A stretch of DNA of 64,000 nt. Source: CAUZIR01 sp965250195. Its GTDB lineage: Bacteria; Chloroflexota; Dehalococcoidia; Lucifugimonadales; UBA2962. Shown piece by piece: positions 26,545 to 35,617 of the stretch. The stretch is taken from the NCBI GenBank assembly GCA_965250195.1, contig OZ252295.1:2480001-2544000 (forward strand), read 5' to 3'. The notes under the pieces are model-generated. The model was not told the origin of the DNA and searched no databases. It saw only the letters and a program-made list of their open reading frames with translations. How positions within the stretch are numbered: the stretch's first letter is position 1; each line of letters opens with the position of its first letter. Position numbers and translations under genes: made by a program.

Positions 26545-28218
26545 TCAAGCCGAGACCACTCTCTCTATCGTCAGACGGCGGTCGTTGTCGAGCGTTTCCA
26601 ACTCGGAATCGGTGAGGTAGCGAGCCCCGTCTTCCAGCTCATGTGGCTGGAAGTATCGGCTCTGGGGCACGTAACGGACGTGGAACTCGCCACCGATGCG
26701 CAGGCTCGCTACTCGCCCACCCGATAACAGGGTCACGGCGTCGGTGACAGTCACCGAGTCTCCGTCGAAGGCAAGCGAGCGGGAGAAGCGCACCGGCGCC
26801 CGCTTTCGGGCCAGGATGAGCGTCTTCCTGATCCGACCCTTGGCCATGTGCGAGAGGCCGGGGTGCCAGCCGACCGCGACCATTAAGGCCCGGAAGATGA
26901 GGCCCTTGAGCGGCGTGAACACTTTCGAAGAGGGGACGTAGCCCGCGACGCCCTCTACTGACCACAGGTCATCTTCGATGGACACTTTATTGTCCGCATC
27001 GATCCACTGGGTGGTGAAGGTTCGGCCATTGCCGAGACGGCCGATCAGCCCGGCGTCGTTGAGCAGCGAGCGGCCCTGCTCGCGGTCAAATACCTTTACC
27101 GGGCCGCCTTTTGCCATGTTCGCCACGGTGTACAGGCGCCCGTCCGTGCGAGATGCGACACCCGCTCGCGCCAAGACGGTACGTTGACCGGGAGTCCCTG
27201 AGGGCAACGGGGGCAGCGCGTCGGGCCTGGCGCCGTGGTCGAGGTACGCCAGCATGTACTCGGGCACCCTGTACACGACGTAGCGGTCGGACATGATCGG
27301 AGGGGGCACCAGGCCGCCCCGGTCGATGGACGCCAGCGCCTTTTCGGCGACGGCGGCCGCGAGAGGGTTGACGGGGGCCATCAGCTCGAAGCCGTGCGGG
27401 TAGAAATGCAGGGTGTTGCGGCTGCCAAGGGTTCCCGCGTAACCGCCGTCAGGGTAGAGGAAGTGGGCGCAGGTGCGGATGGCGCCGTCGATGACCTCTT
27501 TAAGCTCCGGGCCGGGCCGGTGGGAGTAGATCTTGCCCAGGAACGACACGACCGCCGAGAGGTAACCGGGGTCAGGTCCGTCATACTCCCTGCACCAGCC
27601 CTCGTCACGGTCGTAGTAGGTCAGGAAGCCCTGCCACACGCGCTGGTAGGCGGGTTCAAACGCCGGCTCTTCGCCGAGTACGCGGGCGACCGTATGCACG
27701 GCTAGAGCGGCCATTGCGTGGTGATTACCCAGGTGGTCCTGCTCGGATTCACCGGCTCCGACGAACCGGGCCGTTTTACGCAGGGCGCCGGTGACACGGG
27801 CGGCAACCTCGTCGGGCATGTCGTCACGGAGCAGGTCGAAGGCCTCGGCACTGGAGTAGGCGGTGAAGGCCGACGGGCCCACCCAGCCCCTCTCGTACGG
27901 GTAGAACTCGTCAAAGCTGCCGTCCCGGTGCTGGATGCTCGCCCAGTAGTCCAGCGCGGCCACGGCCCAAGCCAGGACTCTAGCGTTACCGAAGTAGACA
28001 TTCCCCGGCATGGGATGTGAATACGCGAGAGCCAGTGCGTGGGCGGAGAACTGCCGGACCGCGTCGGGGAAGTCGGAGGTCTTTTCCAGCCAGTAGTCCC
28101 GGTGAAAACAGCCGTAGGTGGGAGAGAAAGGATCACGATCGAGGTTTCCGAGCAGCCGCGGTAGCTGATCCAGCGCCAGACGAGCGTAGGCTTCACGGGG
28201 TGCGCTGCTGCCAGCCAT
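26545..28218 (-). CDS. Putative (alpha/alpha)-toroid glycan-active protein
   Basis: A 557-residue soluble protein. ATG 28218 (MAGSSAPREAYARL) overlaps the upstream GT2 stop as ATGA; a frame further upstream lies inside that GT2 and is not credible. The N-terminal ~330 residues are helical with repeating aromatic motifs (GSFDEFYPYERGWVGPSAFT, HHAMAALAVHTVARV, YPDGGYAGTLGSRNT). A beta-rich part follows (residues ~350-550). This resembles heparinase/alginate-lyase or C5-epimerase architecture, but I do not recognise the exact family. No signal peptide. Its place in a biosynthetic operon with a heparinase II/III-like gene suggests glycan editing or turnover. Confidence 0.6.
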   Translation of the reverse strand: MAGSSAPREAYARLALDQLPRLLGNLDRDPFSPTYGCFHRDYWLEKTSDFPDAVRQFSAHALALAYSHPMPGNVYFGNARVLAWAVAALDYWASIQHRDGSFDEFYPYERGWVGPSAFTAYSSAEAFDLLRDDMPDEVAARVTGALRKTARFVGAGESEQDHLGNHHAMAALAVHTVARVLGEEPAFEPAYQRVWQGFLTYYDRDEGWCREYDGPDPGYLSAVVSFLGKIYSHRPGPELKEVIDGAIRTCAHFLYPDGGYAGTLGSRNTLHFYPHGFELMAPVNPLAAAVAEKALASIDRGGLVPPPIMSDRYVVYRVPEYMLAYLDHGARPDALPPLPSGTPGQRTVLARAGVASRTDGRLYTVANMAKGGPVKVFDREQGRSLLNDAGLIGRLGNGRTFTTQWIDADNKVSIEDDLWSVEGVAGYVPSSKVFTPLKGLIFRALMVAVGWHPGLSHMAKGRIRKTLILARKRAPVRFSRSLAFDGDSVTVTDAVTLLSGGRVASLRIGGEFHVRYVPQSRYFQPHELEDGARYLTDSELETLDNDRRLTIERVVSA

Positions 28219-29132
28219 CAACTGCCCTTGTATCGGCCGGGCAGACGGCGGTTGATCATCTCGGCGAGCAGGCCGACGACCGCCACCTGTATGGCTGCGA
28301 CAACGAGCAATACGCTGGAGATGTCGGCCAATGTGCCCAGCACGATCTTGCTCACGAGCGCCCATGCCACGGCAACGGCGAGCAAACACGCGCTGAGTGG
28401 CAGGAAGAATTTAAGGGGGGCGAAGTACAGGGCGATACGCAAGATGAGCGTGGCAAAGTTGAAGGTGTCCCTGATGGGACGAATCTTGGAGCGCCCCACT
28501 CTTTTGCCGTAGTCGATCGGCTGATAGTCGACCTCGTAGCCGTTGGTGAGCAGGGCCAGGGTGATGGTGGTGGTAAAGGAGAATCCATCCGGCAAAATAC
28601 CGAGAAACGCGCGGGCCTGGCTGCGTTTGAACACACGCAACCCGGAGTTTATGTCCGGAATGGACATGCCCGCGACGGCCTCTGCCATTTTACGAATTAC
28701 CCACTTGGCGGGCCGTCTGATGAGCGGAATAGAGACATGTTCTCCAGTGCGGGAGGCAACGGCCATGTCAGCACCGTCTCCAATGGCTTTGACGAGTGCG
28801 GGAATCGCCTCGGAGGGATAGGTGCCGTCAGCGTCGGTGATGCAGATGAGGTCGTGCGCCGCCGCGCTCATGCCGGACTTGATCGCGGCCCCGTATCCTC
28901 GGTTGACCCGGTGCCGCACGACCCTCGCCCCGGCGCGTTCGGCGACGACGGCGGTGTCGTCTGAACTGCCGTCGTCGATGACCAGTACCTCGTGGGCCAA
29001 ACCGGAGGTTTTTAGGACCGCTAAGAGCGTCTCCACGACCTCCGTGACGCTTCCCTCTTCATTGAAGGCGGGGATTACGACTGAAACCCCGTCGGCCCCT
29101 GTGTTAGCGTCTGTACGACTTTTCACGTGCAC
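28218..29132 (-). CDS. DPM-like glycosyltransferase family 2
   Basis: A 304-residue GT2: SVVIPAFNEEGSVTEVVE, EVLVIDDGSSDDTAVVAE, GYGAAIKSGMSAAAHDLICI and TDADGTYP, with two C-terminal membrane helices (about residues 228-290). This is the dolichyl-phosphate mannosyltransferase/GtrB-like layout, making polyprenyl-phosphate sugars. It is the second such enzyme in the operon, in line with more than one lipid-linked donor for the three GT-C-like proteins. The start is GTG 29132; a GTG six bases downstream is also possible. Confidence 0.9.
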   Translation of the reverse strand: MHVKSRTDANTGADGVSVVIPAFNEEGSVTEVVETLLAVLKTSGLAHEVLVIDDGSSDDTAVVAERAGARVVRHRVNRGYGAAIKSGMSAAAHDLICITDADGTYPSEAIPALVKAIGDGADMAVASRTGEHVSIPLIRRPAKWVIRKMAEAVAGMSIPDINSGLRVFKRSQARAFLGILPDGFSFTTTITLALLTNGYEVDYQPIDYGKRVGRSKIRPIRDTFNFATLILRIALYFAPLKFFLPLSACLLAVAVAWALVSKIVLGTLADISSVLLVVAAIQVAVVGLLAEMINRRLPGRYKGS

Positions 29133-29221
29133 CTAACCTAAACCGTTATTCCCTGTGATATCGCCAGCACCGGGGACGGCTCTCACGTCGGAGAGAGGCC
29201 CGGACACTGACCAGTCTATGG

Positions 29222-29372
29222 CATCCAATTATCTCGTAAGGGGCTGCGCCTGGACATTGCCGACAAGGAAGCGGTCGGCGAACTCACGGGCGGCTACGAC
29301 GCCGTGTTGAATCTGGTCGCGCGAGCGGGTGTGCGACAGTCTCTGGCCACAGCGAATCGTAGACGGCCGTGA
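29222..29372 (+). pseudogene. Fossil fragment of an NAD-dependent epimerase/dehydratase
   Basis: Read on the plus strand, this stretch gives about 50 residues including RLDIADKEAVGELTGGYDAV and LNLVARAGVRQSLA, ending at TGA 29370-29372. That is the typical D-I/T-D...DAV-HLAA-AGVR-S segment of sugar-nucleotide epimerases (UDP-glucuronate epimerase type). Nothing of the Rossmann GxxGxxG start or the YxxxK motif is nearby. It lies on the opposite strand to the operon and overlaps the 3' end of the neighbouring GT4 by about 90 bases. It is probably the remnant of a gene once present here. Confidence 0.6.
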
Positions 29373-30558
29373 CCGCCCGGACATGGCGTTCCAGATCGAA
29401 ACTTTTCACGGCTCTTGAGCGGCCGGCCGAGCCCATATCTCGCCGCAGACCCGGGTCCGAAACCAGGCGCTCTATGGCGTCGGCGAGAGAGTCCGCGCTC
29501 CCCGGACGGCATAACACGCCGGTGTCCTCCCCGAGAATCTCCCTGCTGGGGCCGACATCGGTGGCCACCACCGGGCGTGCCATGGCCATGCCTTCCAGCA
29601 GTGGCCTGGGGCATCCCTCCGGCAGCAGGGCCGGTGCTGCGACGATATCCATTGCAGCCACATAGGGCGCCACGTCGGCACGATAGCCGCAAAATCTGAA
29701 GTCTTTTTCCGTTCCGTTACGGACGAGGATGCGGCGCAGCTTCTCTTCGTTGTCCGCGGGAGCGCCAACCGCCACCTTAAGACGCCCTCTCCAGGTCCGG
29801 CCATAACCTTCGGGAGCTCCCCCACCGACGACCATGAACACCATGTTCGGGTGCCTGGTGAGCAGCATGCGTGCGGCGCCGGCGAGCACGAAATGTCCTT
29901 TGACATTCTGCACGGAGCCCAGTATACCCACGACAACGGCCGATTGATCGATCCCGTGCCGGGTCCTGATCTCGGAGCCATCCACCTGCGCCGGGTCGAA
30001 CCTATCCAGGTCGACTGAATTGTGGATGACCATCACGTTTCGGTCCGAGGACATGCCGGAGGCCACGTACTCGGAAACTGCGATCACCCGGTCCGCCATT
30101 TCCACGATGTTATTTGCTAGTAGACGGCCGATCAACGTGCCCGGGTTCACGACCTCCCTGACGTGCCAGACGATCGGTATCCCCTCCCGCCGGGCGGCGA
30201 CGCCGAGGGGCAGAAGGGCCGAGGTGTTGAGATGGACGAGGTCCGGTCGCTCGGCCCGCAGCAAGGTTCTCGCCCCCGCAACGGTGCCCCGGAAACCGAC
30301 GAGGGCGGGCAGCAGCGCACGGGGCCTGATCGGCACGTGTGCCCCATATTGGAACACCCCTCGCATGGGCAGCACCCCGGTGGCAACGCCTGCCCGGTCG
30401 GCCAGGTCGATCATCGCGCCCAGTCCCGAGAAGATGATCTTGGGTGTGTAATTCGCCCTGTCGAGCCGTACCGCCATTTGCAGGAGGCTGACCGGGGCGC
30501 CGCCGATTCCGCCGCCATGGTGCATGAACAGGATCTTTTTGCTCACGTGCTCACTCAC
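29284..30558 (-). CDS. Family 4 glycosyltransferase
   Basis: A 424-residue GT4: ILFMHHGGGIGGAPVSLLQMA at the N-terminus, VWHVREVVNPGTLIG and VIAVSEYVASGM mid-protein, then VVGILGSVQNVKGHFVLAGA and ALLPEGCPRPLLEGMAMARPVVA (EX7E-like donor site). Its GTG start (30558) overlaps the heparinase-like gene's stop by eight bases; a GTG at 30546 is also possible. The last ~12 residues (RPDSTRRRSRP) are encoded in the epimerase fossil on the other strand, so the native C-terminus may have been altered when the region rearranged. Confidence 0.88.
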   Translation of the reverse strand: MSEHVSKKILFMHHGGGIGGAPVSLLQMAVRLDRANYTPKIIFSGLGAMIDLADRAGVATGVLPMRGVFQYGAHVPIRPRALLPALVGFRGTVAGARTLLRAERPDLVHLNTSALLPLGVAARREGIPIVWHVREVVNPGTLIGRLLANNIVEMADRVIAVSEYVASGMSSDRNVMVIHNSVDLDRFDPAQVDGSEIRTRHGIDQSAVVVGILGSVQNVKGHFVLAGAARMLLTRHPNMVFMVVGGGAPEGYGRTWRGRLKVAVGAPADNEEKLRRILVRNGTEKDFRFCGYRADVAPYVAAMDIVAAPALLPEGCPRPLLEGMAMARPVVATDVGPSREILGEDTGVLCRPGSADSLADAIERLVSDPGLRRDMGSAGRSRAVKSFDLERHVRAVTAVYDSLWPETVAHPLARPDSTRRRSRP

Positions 30559-32563
30559 GGCCGCCCACCGCTGTTGCGGTGGCAGAATGGTCGGATGCTT
30601 TGCCGGTCGGTTCCCGAGACGCTTGGAAGGTGAAGACCGCCCTGCCCTCCCCGTCTATCTTGCCTTCATACCTGACGATCCGTATCGGAACTGATACGCC
30701 ATACGACGGGGACATACGGCTTTCTTCAACGGATTCGGTCAGCGGGAAATCGGCCTCCACTTGAGCCCCGAGCGCCTCGCGGCCGGGGGCCAGCGGCCAG
30801 GACCAGGCGGCCGTTTGGGCTCCGGTCACGGCGTCTTCTACCCGCCAGTCCCCTGTGCGCCGATCGTACGAAACGGTCCGTGTGTGGCTGCCGCCACCGG
30901 GCCAACTGGCCCTTGCCGTCGCGGTGCGAACCGAATCGTCGGACCGGCACTCTATCAACTCAACTTCTGATTCGACCCGGAGCACAAATGGCGAGCCGGG
31001 CACCATGCGATTGGGCTCGCGTCCGTCCAGCGACACCGTTGCGTGCGAGCTAACGGATCTCAGCCCGTCCCGCGCAGCCTGATCTGAGGTGTAGGCCAGA
31101 GTTCCTGGATCGACAGTCACACGCTCGCCCCCGAGCCACAGATCTATGGAAAGGGCATCGTTGTGCAGGTGGCCCGTGGGGGCGCCGGGTACGGCTCCGC
31201 CGCTGCGCAGCAACGCGTAGTCGCCGTCGCGGTCCCCACGCAGCACGCACAGGCCACCTTCGGCAAAGGCGTGGGCATTTACTCGGGCAGGCTCGGCCGG
31301 GAGTGAATCGTAATCCCGCAGGCCCTGTTCGCCCAGTAGCCAGAACAGCTCCGGGGGGGCCTCACCCGCGGCCGCTTTCATGTCGGGCCGGGTGAAGAGT
31401 GCGGCCCCGACTGCGAGGAGGTAACGGAGATCGGTGCGCGGCCAGTTCGGGTATCCCGACGTTATGAGCAGGCGGCCGTCGTCGTTGTCGCCGACGAGGG
31501 GGACGGTGCCGTCCGGGCCAGTCAGGCGCATGACGGCCTCGCACATCCTTTCCAGCGTCTCCCAATATGCCGTCCCCACTTCAGCGCGGATACGGCGGGC
31601 CATCAGTGCCGGGATGAGCAGCAACTCCAACGCCAGCCGGTGGTAGCTCGTAGAACCCTCCCAGAACAGGCCGTCCGGTAATACCTGACGCCGGGCTTCA
31701 CGCTCCAGGCCGGTCAGGCCGACTCGAACCCATCGGGCGGATTCGGAAAGTTCGGGTAGCGCCAGGCCGATGCAGGCGAGGCCGCACAGGTTGGCCAGGT
31801 AGTGGTTGCCGGTGACCAGGCCGGACGACCCGGCCCCGACTTCCCCTGCCCCTACCTCCAGGTTTCGCTCGATAAAAATACCGTGCTCTCGCATGCTCTT
31901 CGAAAGCGAGATCAGGGGGCTGCGCTCGCCCCCTCGGACCGAAACGAGGGCTACGGCGTAGATGACATTTACGGCCCGTATGGAAGCCTCCATCGCGGAG
32001 GTCCAGTTGATGCCGAGAGCGAACGGGTTCGCCGTCTGCCATGACGCCCACTGCCCGGCCAGCCCGGCCCGGTATTTTTCTTCGCCCGTCAGCAAGTGGG
32101 CCTGGGCCAACACCATCCCATGATGGAGCCGGCTCAACTCCCATGCCGTCTTGACGTCTACGCCGGTGGTATCGGCCATAGAGGGACTTAAGCTGGTGTA
32201 GAAGTCGGTCGGCCAGGTGTGCCCGCTTTTGATGTCCTCGTGCCAGTTGATCGGGTCGCCCCAATCGGTAGGGCCGGAGCCGAGGATGTCGAATCGGTGT
32301 CCCAAAACCTCGTCGGCGGCGCTGATCGTCTGCTGCACGCTTTCTGGAAACCGGGCGCGAAACGCCTTGGCGTCAGTGTCTTTCGGAATCACGTCTCTCT
32401 GAACGCTTTGACTTATGTATTTCGTTGCACCCCACGTGTGCCGGTAAACCCAGGTCGGCAAGATGCGCCGGGCCAGGCGGTCGCCCACAAGGGCCGCGGC
32501 CCCGAACGGACCGAATGTGCTCCAATAGTGCCCGGCGAGCCGGGCAAATCCGGTGGCCCTCAC
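30551..32563 (-). CDS. Heparinase II/III-family protein
   Basis: A protein of about 670 residues with the heparinase II/III N-terminal alpha-toroid (GNHYLANLCGLACIGLALPE, GLFWEGSTSYHRLALELLL) and the C-terminal beta domain (GGLCVLRGDRDGDYALLRSGG, then HLHNDALSIDLWLGGERVTV and DPGTLAYTSD), which holds the catalytic histidine region. I chose GTG 32563, which overlaps the asparagine synthase stop as GTGA. An ATG at 32620 would overlap by 61 bases. No signal peptide is obvious. Family members cleave uronic-acid polysaccharides. Because WecC and an epimerase here point to uronic-acid sugars, editing or trimming the nascent glycan is plausible. Confidence 0.9.
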   Translation of the reverse strand: MRATGFARLAGHYWSTFGPFGAAALVGDRLARRILPTWVYRHTWGATKYISQSVQRDVIPKDTDAKAFRARFPESVQQTISAADEVLGHRFDILGSGPTDWGDPINWHEDIKSGHTWPTDFYTSLSPSMADTTGVDVKTAWELSRLHHGMVLAQAHLLTGEEKYRAGLAGQWASWQTANPFALGINWTSAMEASIRAVNVIYAVALVSVRGGERSPLISLSKSMREHGIFIERNLEVGAGEVGAGSSGLVTGNHYLANLCGLACIGLALPELSESARWVRVGLTGLEREARRQVLPDGLFWEGSTSYHRLALELLLIPALMARRIRAEVGTAYWETLERMCEAVMRLTGPDGTVPLVGDNDDGRLLITSGYPNWPRTDLRYLLAVGAALFTRPDMKAAAGEAPPELFWLLGEQGLRDYDSLPAEPARVNAHAFAEGGLCVLRGDRDGDYALLRSGGAVPGAPTGHLHNDALSIDLWLGGERVTVDPGTLAYTSDQAARDGLRSVSSHATVSLDGREPNRMVPGSPFVLRVESEVELIECRSDDSVRTATARASWPGGGSHTRTVSYDRRTGDWRVEDAVTGAQTAAWSWPLAPGREALGAQVEADFPLTESVEESRMSPSYGVSVPIRIVRYEGKIDGEGRAVFTFQASREPTGKASDHSATATAVGGRE

Positions 32564-34500
32564 GAGTTGCGACCCTCTATCCACACCCGGTGCCACAGGG
32601 CCAGGTTCATCAGCGACCATACCTCGGCGCCCCGGTTTGATTTGCCAGTGCGATGTTCGCCTAAGACTTCGTGGACACGGTCCATGTGCAGTCGGCTCGC
32701 TAAAAACTCGGACGAGTTAATGACGCTCGCGGCGTACTCCGCGACGGCTGGGCCGATCATGTTGGTGGTACCCCCGCAGAAGCCTTTTTTTGGCCGATCT
32801 ATGACGTAGGACGGCAACAGGGGCGCGGCCGCCTCTTTGAGGATGTGCTTGGTGCGGCCGTTTTTGTACTTGAGGGCGGACGGGATGGACAAAGCAAGCT
32901 CGACCAGCGAGTGATCCAAGAAGGGCACCCTGGCCTCTACCGAGGCAGCCATGCTCATTTTGTCGACGCGCATGAGCAATAGCTCCGGCAACCTGTGACT
33001 CAGTTCGAGATGGATGGCACGGTCGAGGAAGGTCATTCCCGGCCTGGCCCGGTCGTACTCGGCGTAGTAACCGGCGACGACGTCCCAATAGCTGCTGTCG
33101 ACGGCGCCGCCGTTGCGGACAAGTTCGGCCTTGTCTCTGCCGGAGAACACTACCGCGCCTCCCCAGAACAGGTCCTGGTCCGCGGCAGCACGGCGCACAT
33201 ACTCGGCCCGGTGGCGGGGCATCAGCGGCGACGACACGGAGGCGGCGAGTCGTTTGATGGGACCCGGCAGGCGGGCGAACGGCCCGAAGGCGCGACTGTG
33301 GAAATCGCTCATCACCGCGTAGCCGTTGTAACCGGCGAATAGCTCGTCCGCGCCCTCCCCGACCTGCACGACGGTGGTGCCGCTGTCTTTCGCTAACTGG
33401 CTGACGTAGTACAGCGGCACGCAGACGGGGTCGGCAAGCGGCTCGTCCTGGTGGTGGACCATCCGGGGCAAAAATTTTACGAACTGGTCAGGGGTGACTT
33501 CGACCTCTCGATGGTTTGTTCCGAAGTGCCGCGCCACACGGCGTGCATGTTCGTTTTCGTTGGACTCCGGGTCGCCCTGCAGTGAGACGGAGAAGGTGTT
33601 CACCGGCCTGTCCATCATTTCGCTCATCATCGCCACGTTCAGGCTGGAGTCGAGACCGCCGCTGAGGAAGACGCCGAAGGGCACGTCGCTCATCATTCGA
33701 AGGTCTATGGACTGGCGCAGGCCGTCTCGTACTAGAGTGGCAATTTCTTGTTCAGAGGCATCATCCAGGTCGATGCGACCGGTCGTCGGGTCCCAGTAGG
33801 ATCGGGTTTTTACGATTCCGTCCGCGTCCACGGTCAACAATTCGCCGGGCCGAAGCTTTGATATCCCCGCGAACATGGTGCCGGGAGCCGGGGTCGCCGA
33901 CAACGTGAGGTAGTGATCGACCGCCTGGTCGTCTACTTCCGCCGAGACGCCGGGCCACGCCAAAAGGGCCTTTATCTCGGAAGCGAAGATGAGGCCATTG
34001 GGCGTGGAGCGATGGTAGAGGGGCTTGACCCCCAAACGGTCACGGGCGAGCAACAGACGCCCTGTGCCGTCCCGGCTGCGGCCACTGCGGCGATTGGGGG
34101 CGCGGCCATCGTAGACGGCCAGGGCGAACATCCCACGCAGCCGGTCCACCACGGCGTCGCCCCACTCTTCGTAGCCGTGCAGGACGGCCTCGGAGTCCGA
34201 GGCGGTGCGGTACCTGTGGCCCAGGCCCTGTAGCTCGGACCGCAGGGCGGCATGATTGTAGATTTCTCCGTTTACAGTGACGCAGATGTCGCCGTCCGAG
34301 CTGACGATGGGCTGGTGCCCTCCGGCCGGGTCGACGATGCTCAGACGCCTGAAACTGACGCCGTAGCGCCCGTCCCCAGACACGAAGGCGCCGGAGTCGT
34401 CGGGGCCCCGGTGGACGAGCGTGTCGGCCGAGCGCTCCAGCGCCGTCCGGTCTATCCTGCCATTAGAGGGCGCTAAGAACGCGCCGATGAGCCCGCACAT
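32560..34500 (-). CDS. asnB: Asparagine synthase (glutamine-hydrolysing)
   Basis: A full-length 646-residue class II amidotransferase. It starts MCGLIGAF, so Cys2 is the glutaminase nucleophile, followed by HRGPDDSGAF and SFRRLSIVDPAGGHQP. The synthetase domain has DVPFGVFLSGGLDSSLNVAMMS (PP-loop ATP site). Such proteins convert aspartate and glutamine to asparagine; in exopolysaccharide clusters they often form amides on sugars instead. The position between wecB and the heparinase-like gene favours an amide on a uronic acid, which is inference. ATG 34500 begins one base after the wecB stop region. Confidence 0.92.
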   Translation of the reverse strand: MCGLIGAFLAPSNGRIDRTALERSADTLVHRGPDDSGAFVSGDGRYGVSFRRLSIVDPAGGHQPIVSSDGDICVTVNGEIYNHAALRSELQGLGHRYRTASDSEAVLHGYEEWGDAVVDRLRGMFALAVYDGRAPNRRSGRSRDGTGRLLLARDRLGVKPLYHRSTPNGLIFASEIKALLAWPGVSAEVDDQAVDHYLTLSATPAPGTMFAGISKLRPGELLTVDADGIVKTRSYWDPTTGRIDLDDASEQEIATLVRDGLRQSIDLRMMSDVPFGVFLSGGLDSSLNVAMMSEMMDRPVNTFSVSLQGDPESNENEHARRVARHFGTNHREVEVTPDQFVKFLPRMVHHQDEPLADPVCVPLYYVSQLAKDSGTTVVQVGEGADELFAGYNGYAVMSDFHSRAFGPFARLPGPIKRLAASVSSPLMPRHRAEYVRRAAADQDLFWGGAVVFSGRDKAELVRNGGAVDSSYWDVVAGYYAEYDRARPGMTFLDRAIHLELSHRLPELLLMRVDKMSMAASVEARVPFLDHSLVELALSIPSALKYKNGRTKHILKEAAAPLLPSYVIDRPKKGFCGGTTNMIGPAVAEYAASVINSSEFLASRLHMDRVHEVLGEHRTGKSNRGAEVWSLMNLALWHRVWIEGRNS

Positions 34501-34501
34501 T

Positions 34502-35617
34502 TCAGCCGCTCCCCAATGCTACGGGAGGGGCTTCGAACAGGGCTCTGGCCACCCGTTCGCCCGCCCGACCATCCCAATGCTCGATGCCCAGGGGATCGGA
34601 GGGACCAGATGACACCGCCTCGGACAGGGCCTTTTGGATAGCTTCTCTCAGCCGAGACGGCGGAGCGAGAGTGTTGGTGCCCCGCTCGATGGTGATCGGC
34701 CGTTCGGTGCTCTCACGTACGGTGATGCAGCGCACGCCCAGATGCGTCGTCTCTTCTTGCAGTCCGCCGGAGTCGGTGACGACCAGCCTGGCGTTGGCCT
34801 GAAGCGACAAGAAGTCGAGATAGCCGAGCGGCTCGACCAGGCTTATCAGCCCTTTTACGCCGTCTGCTCCTAGCGATTCGAGCCTGCCGCGAGTGCGGGG
34901 GTGGACCGGGAATACGACGGGCATGGACTCGGCCATGATCGCCAGGTCGGCCATGATTGCGTTTAGTGTCGCCGGGTCATCTACGTTGGAGGGTCTGTGA
35001 AGCGTAACCAGGGCATAGCAACTCTGCTGGAGTCCCAGCTGGTGTGACATGTCCGGCCAACGATCCTGTGCGACGGGCAGGAGACGCACGAGGGTGTCGA
35101 TCATGACGTTGCCCACCAGCTTTATTCGATTGGAGTCGATACCTTCGCGGGCCAGGTTGGCGTCGGCGTCTTTGGAAGGGGTCAGGAGGAGGTCGGCGAG
35201 GTGGTCGGTCACGACCCTGTTGTGCTCTTCCGGCATGGTGCGATCGTAGGACCGTAGTCCGGCCTCTACGTGGGCCACGCGGATGCCCATCTTGGACGCG
35301 GTGAGGGCCGCGGCGAGCGTGGAGTTAACGTCGCCCACCACCACGACCCAGTCGGGGCGTTTTTCCGCCAATACGGGCTCGCAGGCGCTCATTACACCCG
35401 CGGTCTGGCCAGCGTGGGTGCCCGAACCGATACCCAAGTTGATGTCAGGCGCCCGAAGTCCCAGGTCTCGAAAGAAGACCTGTGACATGGCTTCGTCGTA
35501 GTGCTGGCCGGTATGGACCAGGGTCTGGTCGGCGTCCCCCATTTCACCCAGGGCGTCGATGACCGGGGCGATTTTCATGAAGTTGGGCCGGGCGCCCACT
35601 ATGTGTACGACTCTCAA
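34502..35617 (-). CDS. wecB: UDP-N-acetylglucosamine 2-epimerase (non-hydrolysing)
   Basis: A 371-residue WecB/MnaA-type enzyme: VVHIVGARPNFMKIAPVI, LVHTGQHYDEAMSQVFF, VVVGDVNSTLAAALTASKMG and VAHVEAGLRSYDRTMPEEHNR, then TLHRPSNVD and LVVTDSGGLQEETTHLG. It converts UDP-GlcNAc to UDP-ManNAc in the cytoplasm. The UDP-ManNAc dehydrogenase wecC lies two genes upstream, so UDP-ManNAcA is a likely building block. TTG 35617 overlaps the epimerase stop as TTGA. Confidence 0.96.
   Translation of the reverse strand: MRVVHIVGARPNFMKIAPVIDALGEMGDADQTLVHTGQHYDEAMSQVFFRDLGLRAPDINLGIGSGTHAGQTAGVMSACEPVLAEKRPDWVVVVGDVNSTLAAALTASKMGIRVAHVEAGLRSYDRTMPEEHNRVVTDHLADLLLTPSKDADANLAREGIDSNRIKLVGNVMIDTLVRLLPVAQDRWPDMSHQLGLQQSCYALVTLHRPSNVDDPATLNAIMADLAIMAESMPVVFPVHPRTRGRLESLGADGVKGLISLVEPLGYLDFLSLQANARLVVTDSGGLQEETTHLGVRCITVRESTERPITIERGTNTLAPPSRLREAIQKALSEAVSSGPSDPLGIEHWDGRAGERVARALFEAPPVALGSG

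Noticed and set aside
26545..28389. Longer form of the toroid protein starting at 28389
   Set aside because: The first 57 residues lie within the preceding glycosyltransferase and are arginine-rich antisense-like sequence; ATG 28218 gives the ATGA coupling seen elsewhere.
30551..32620. Heparinase-like gene starting at ATG 32620
   Set aside because: It would overlap asnB by 61 bases; GTG 32563 overlaps by four and the added residues are not family-like.
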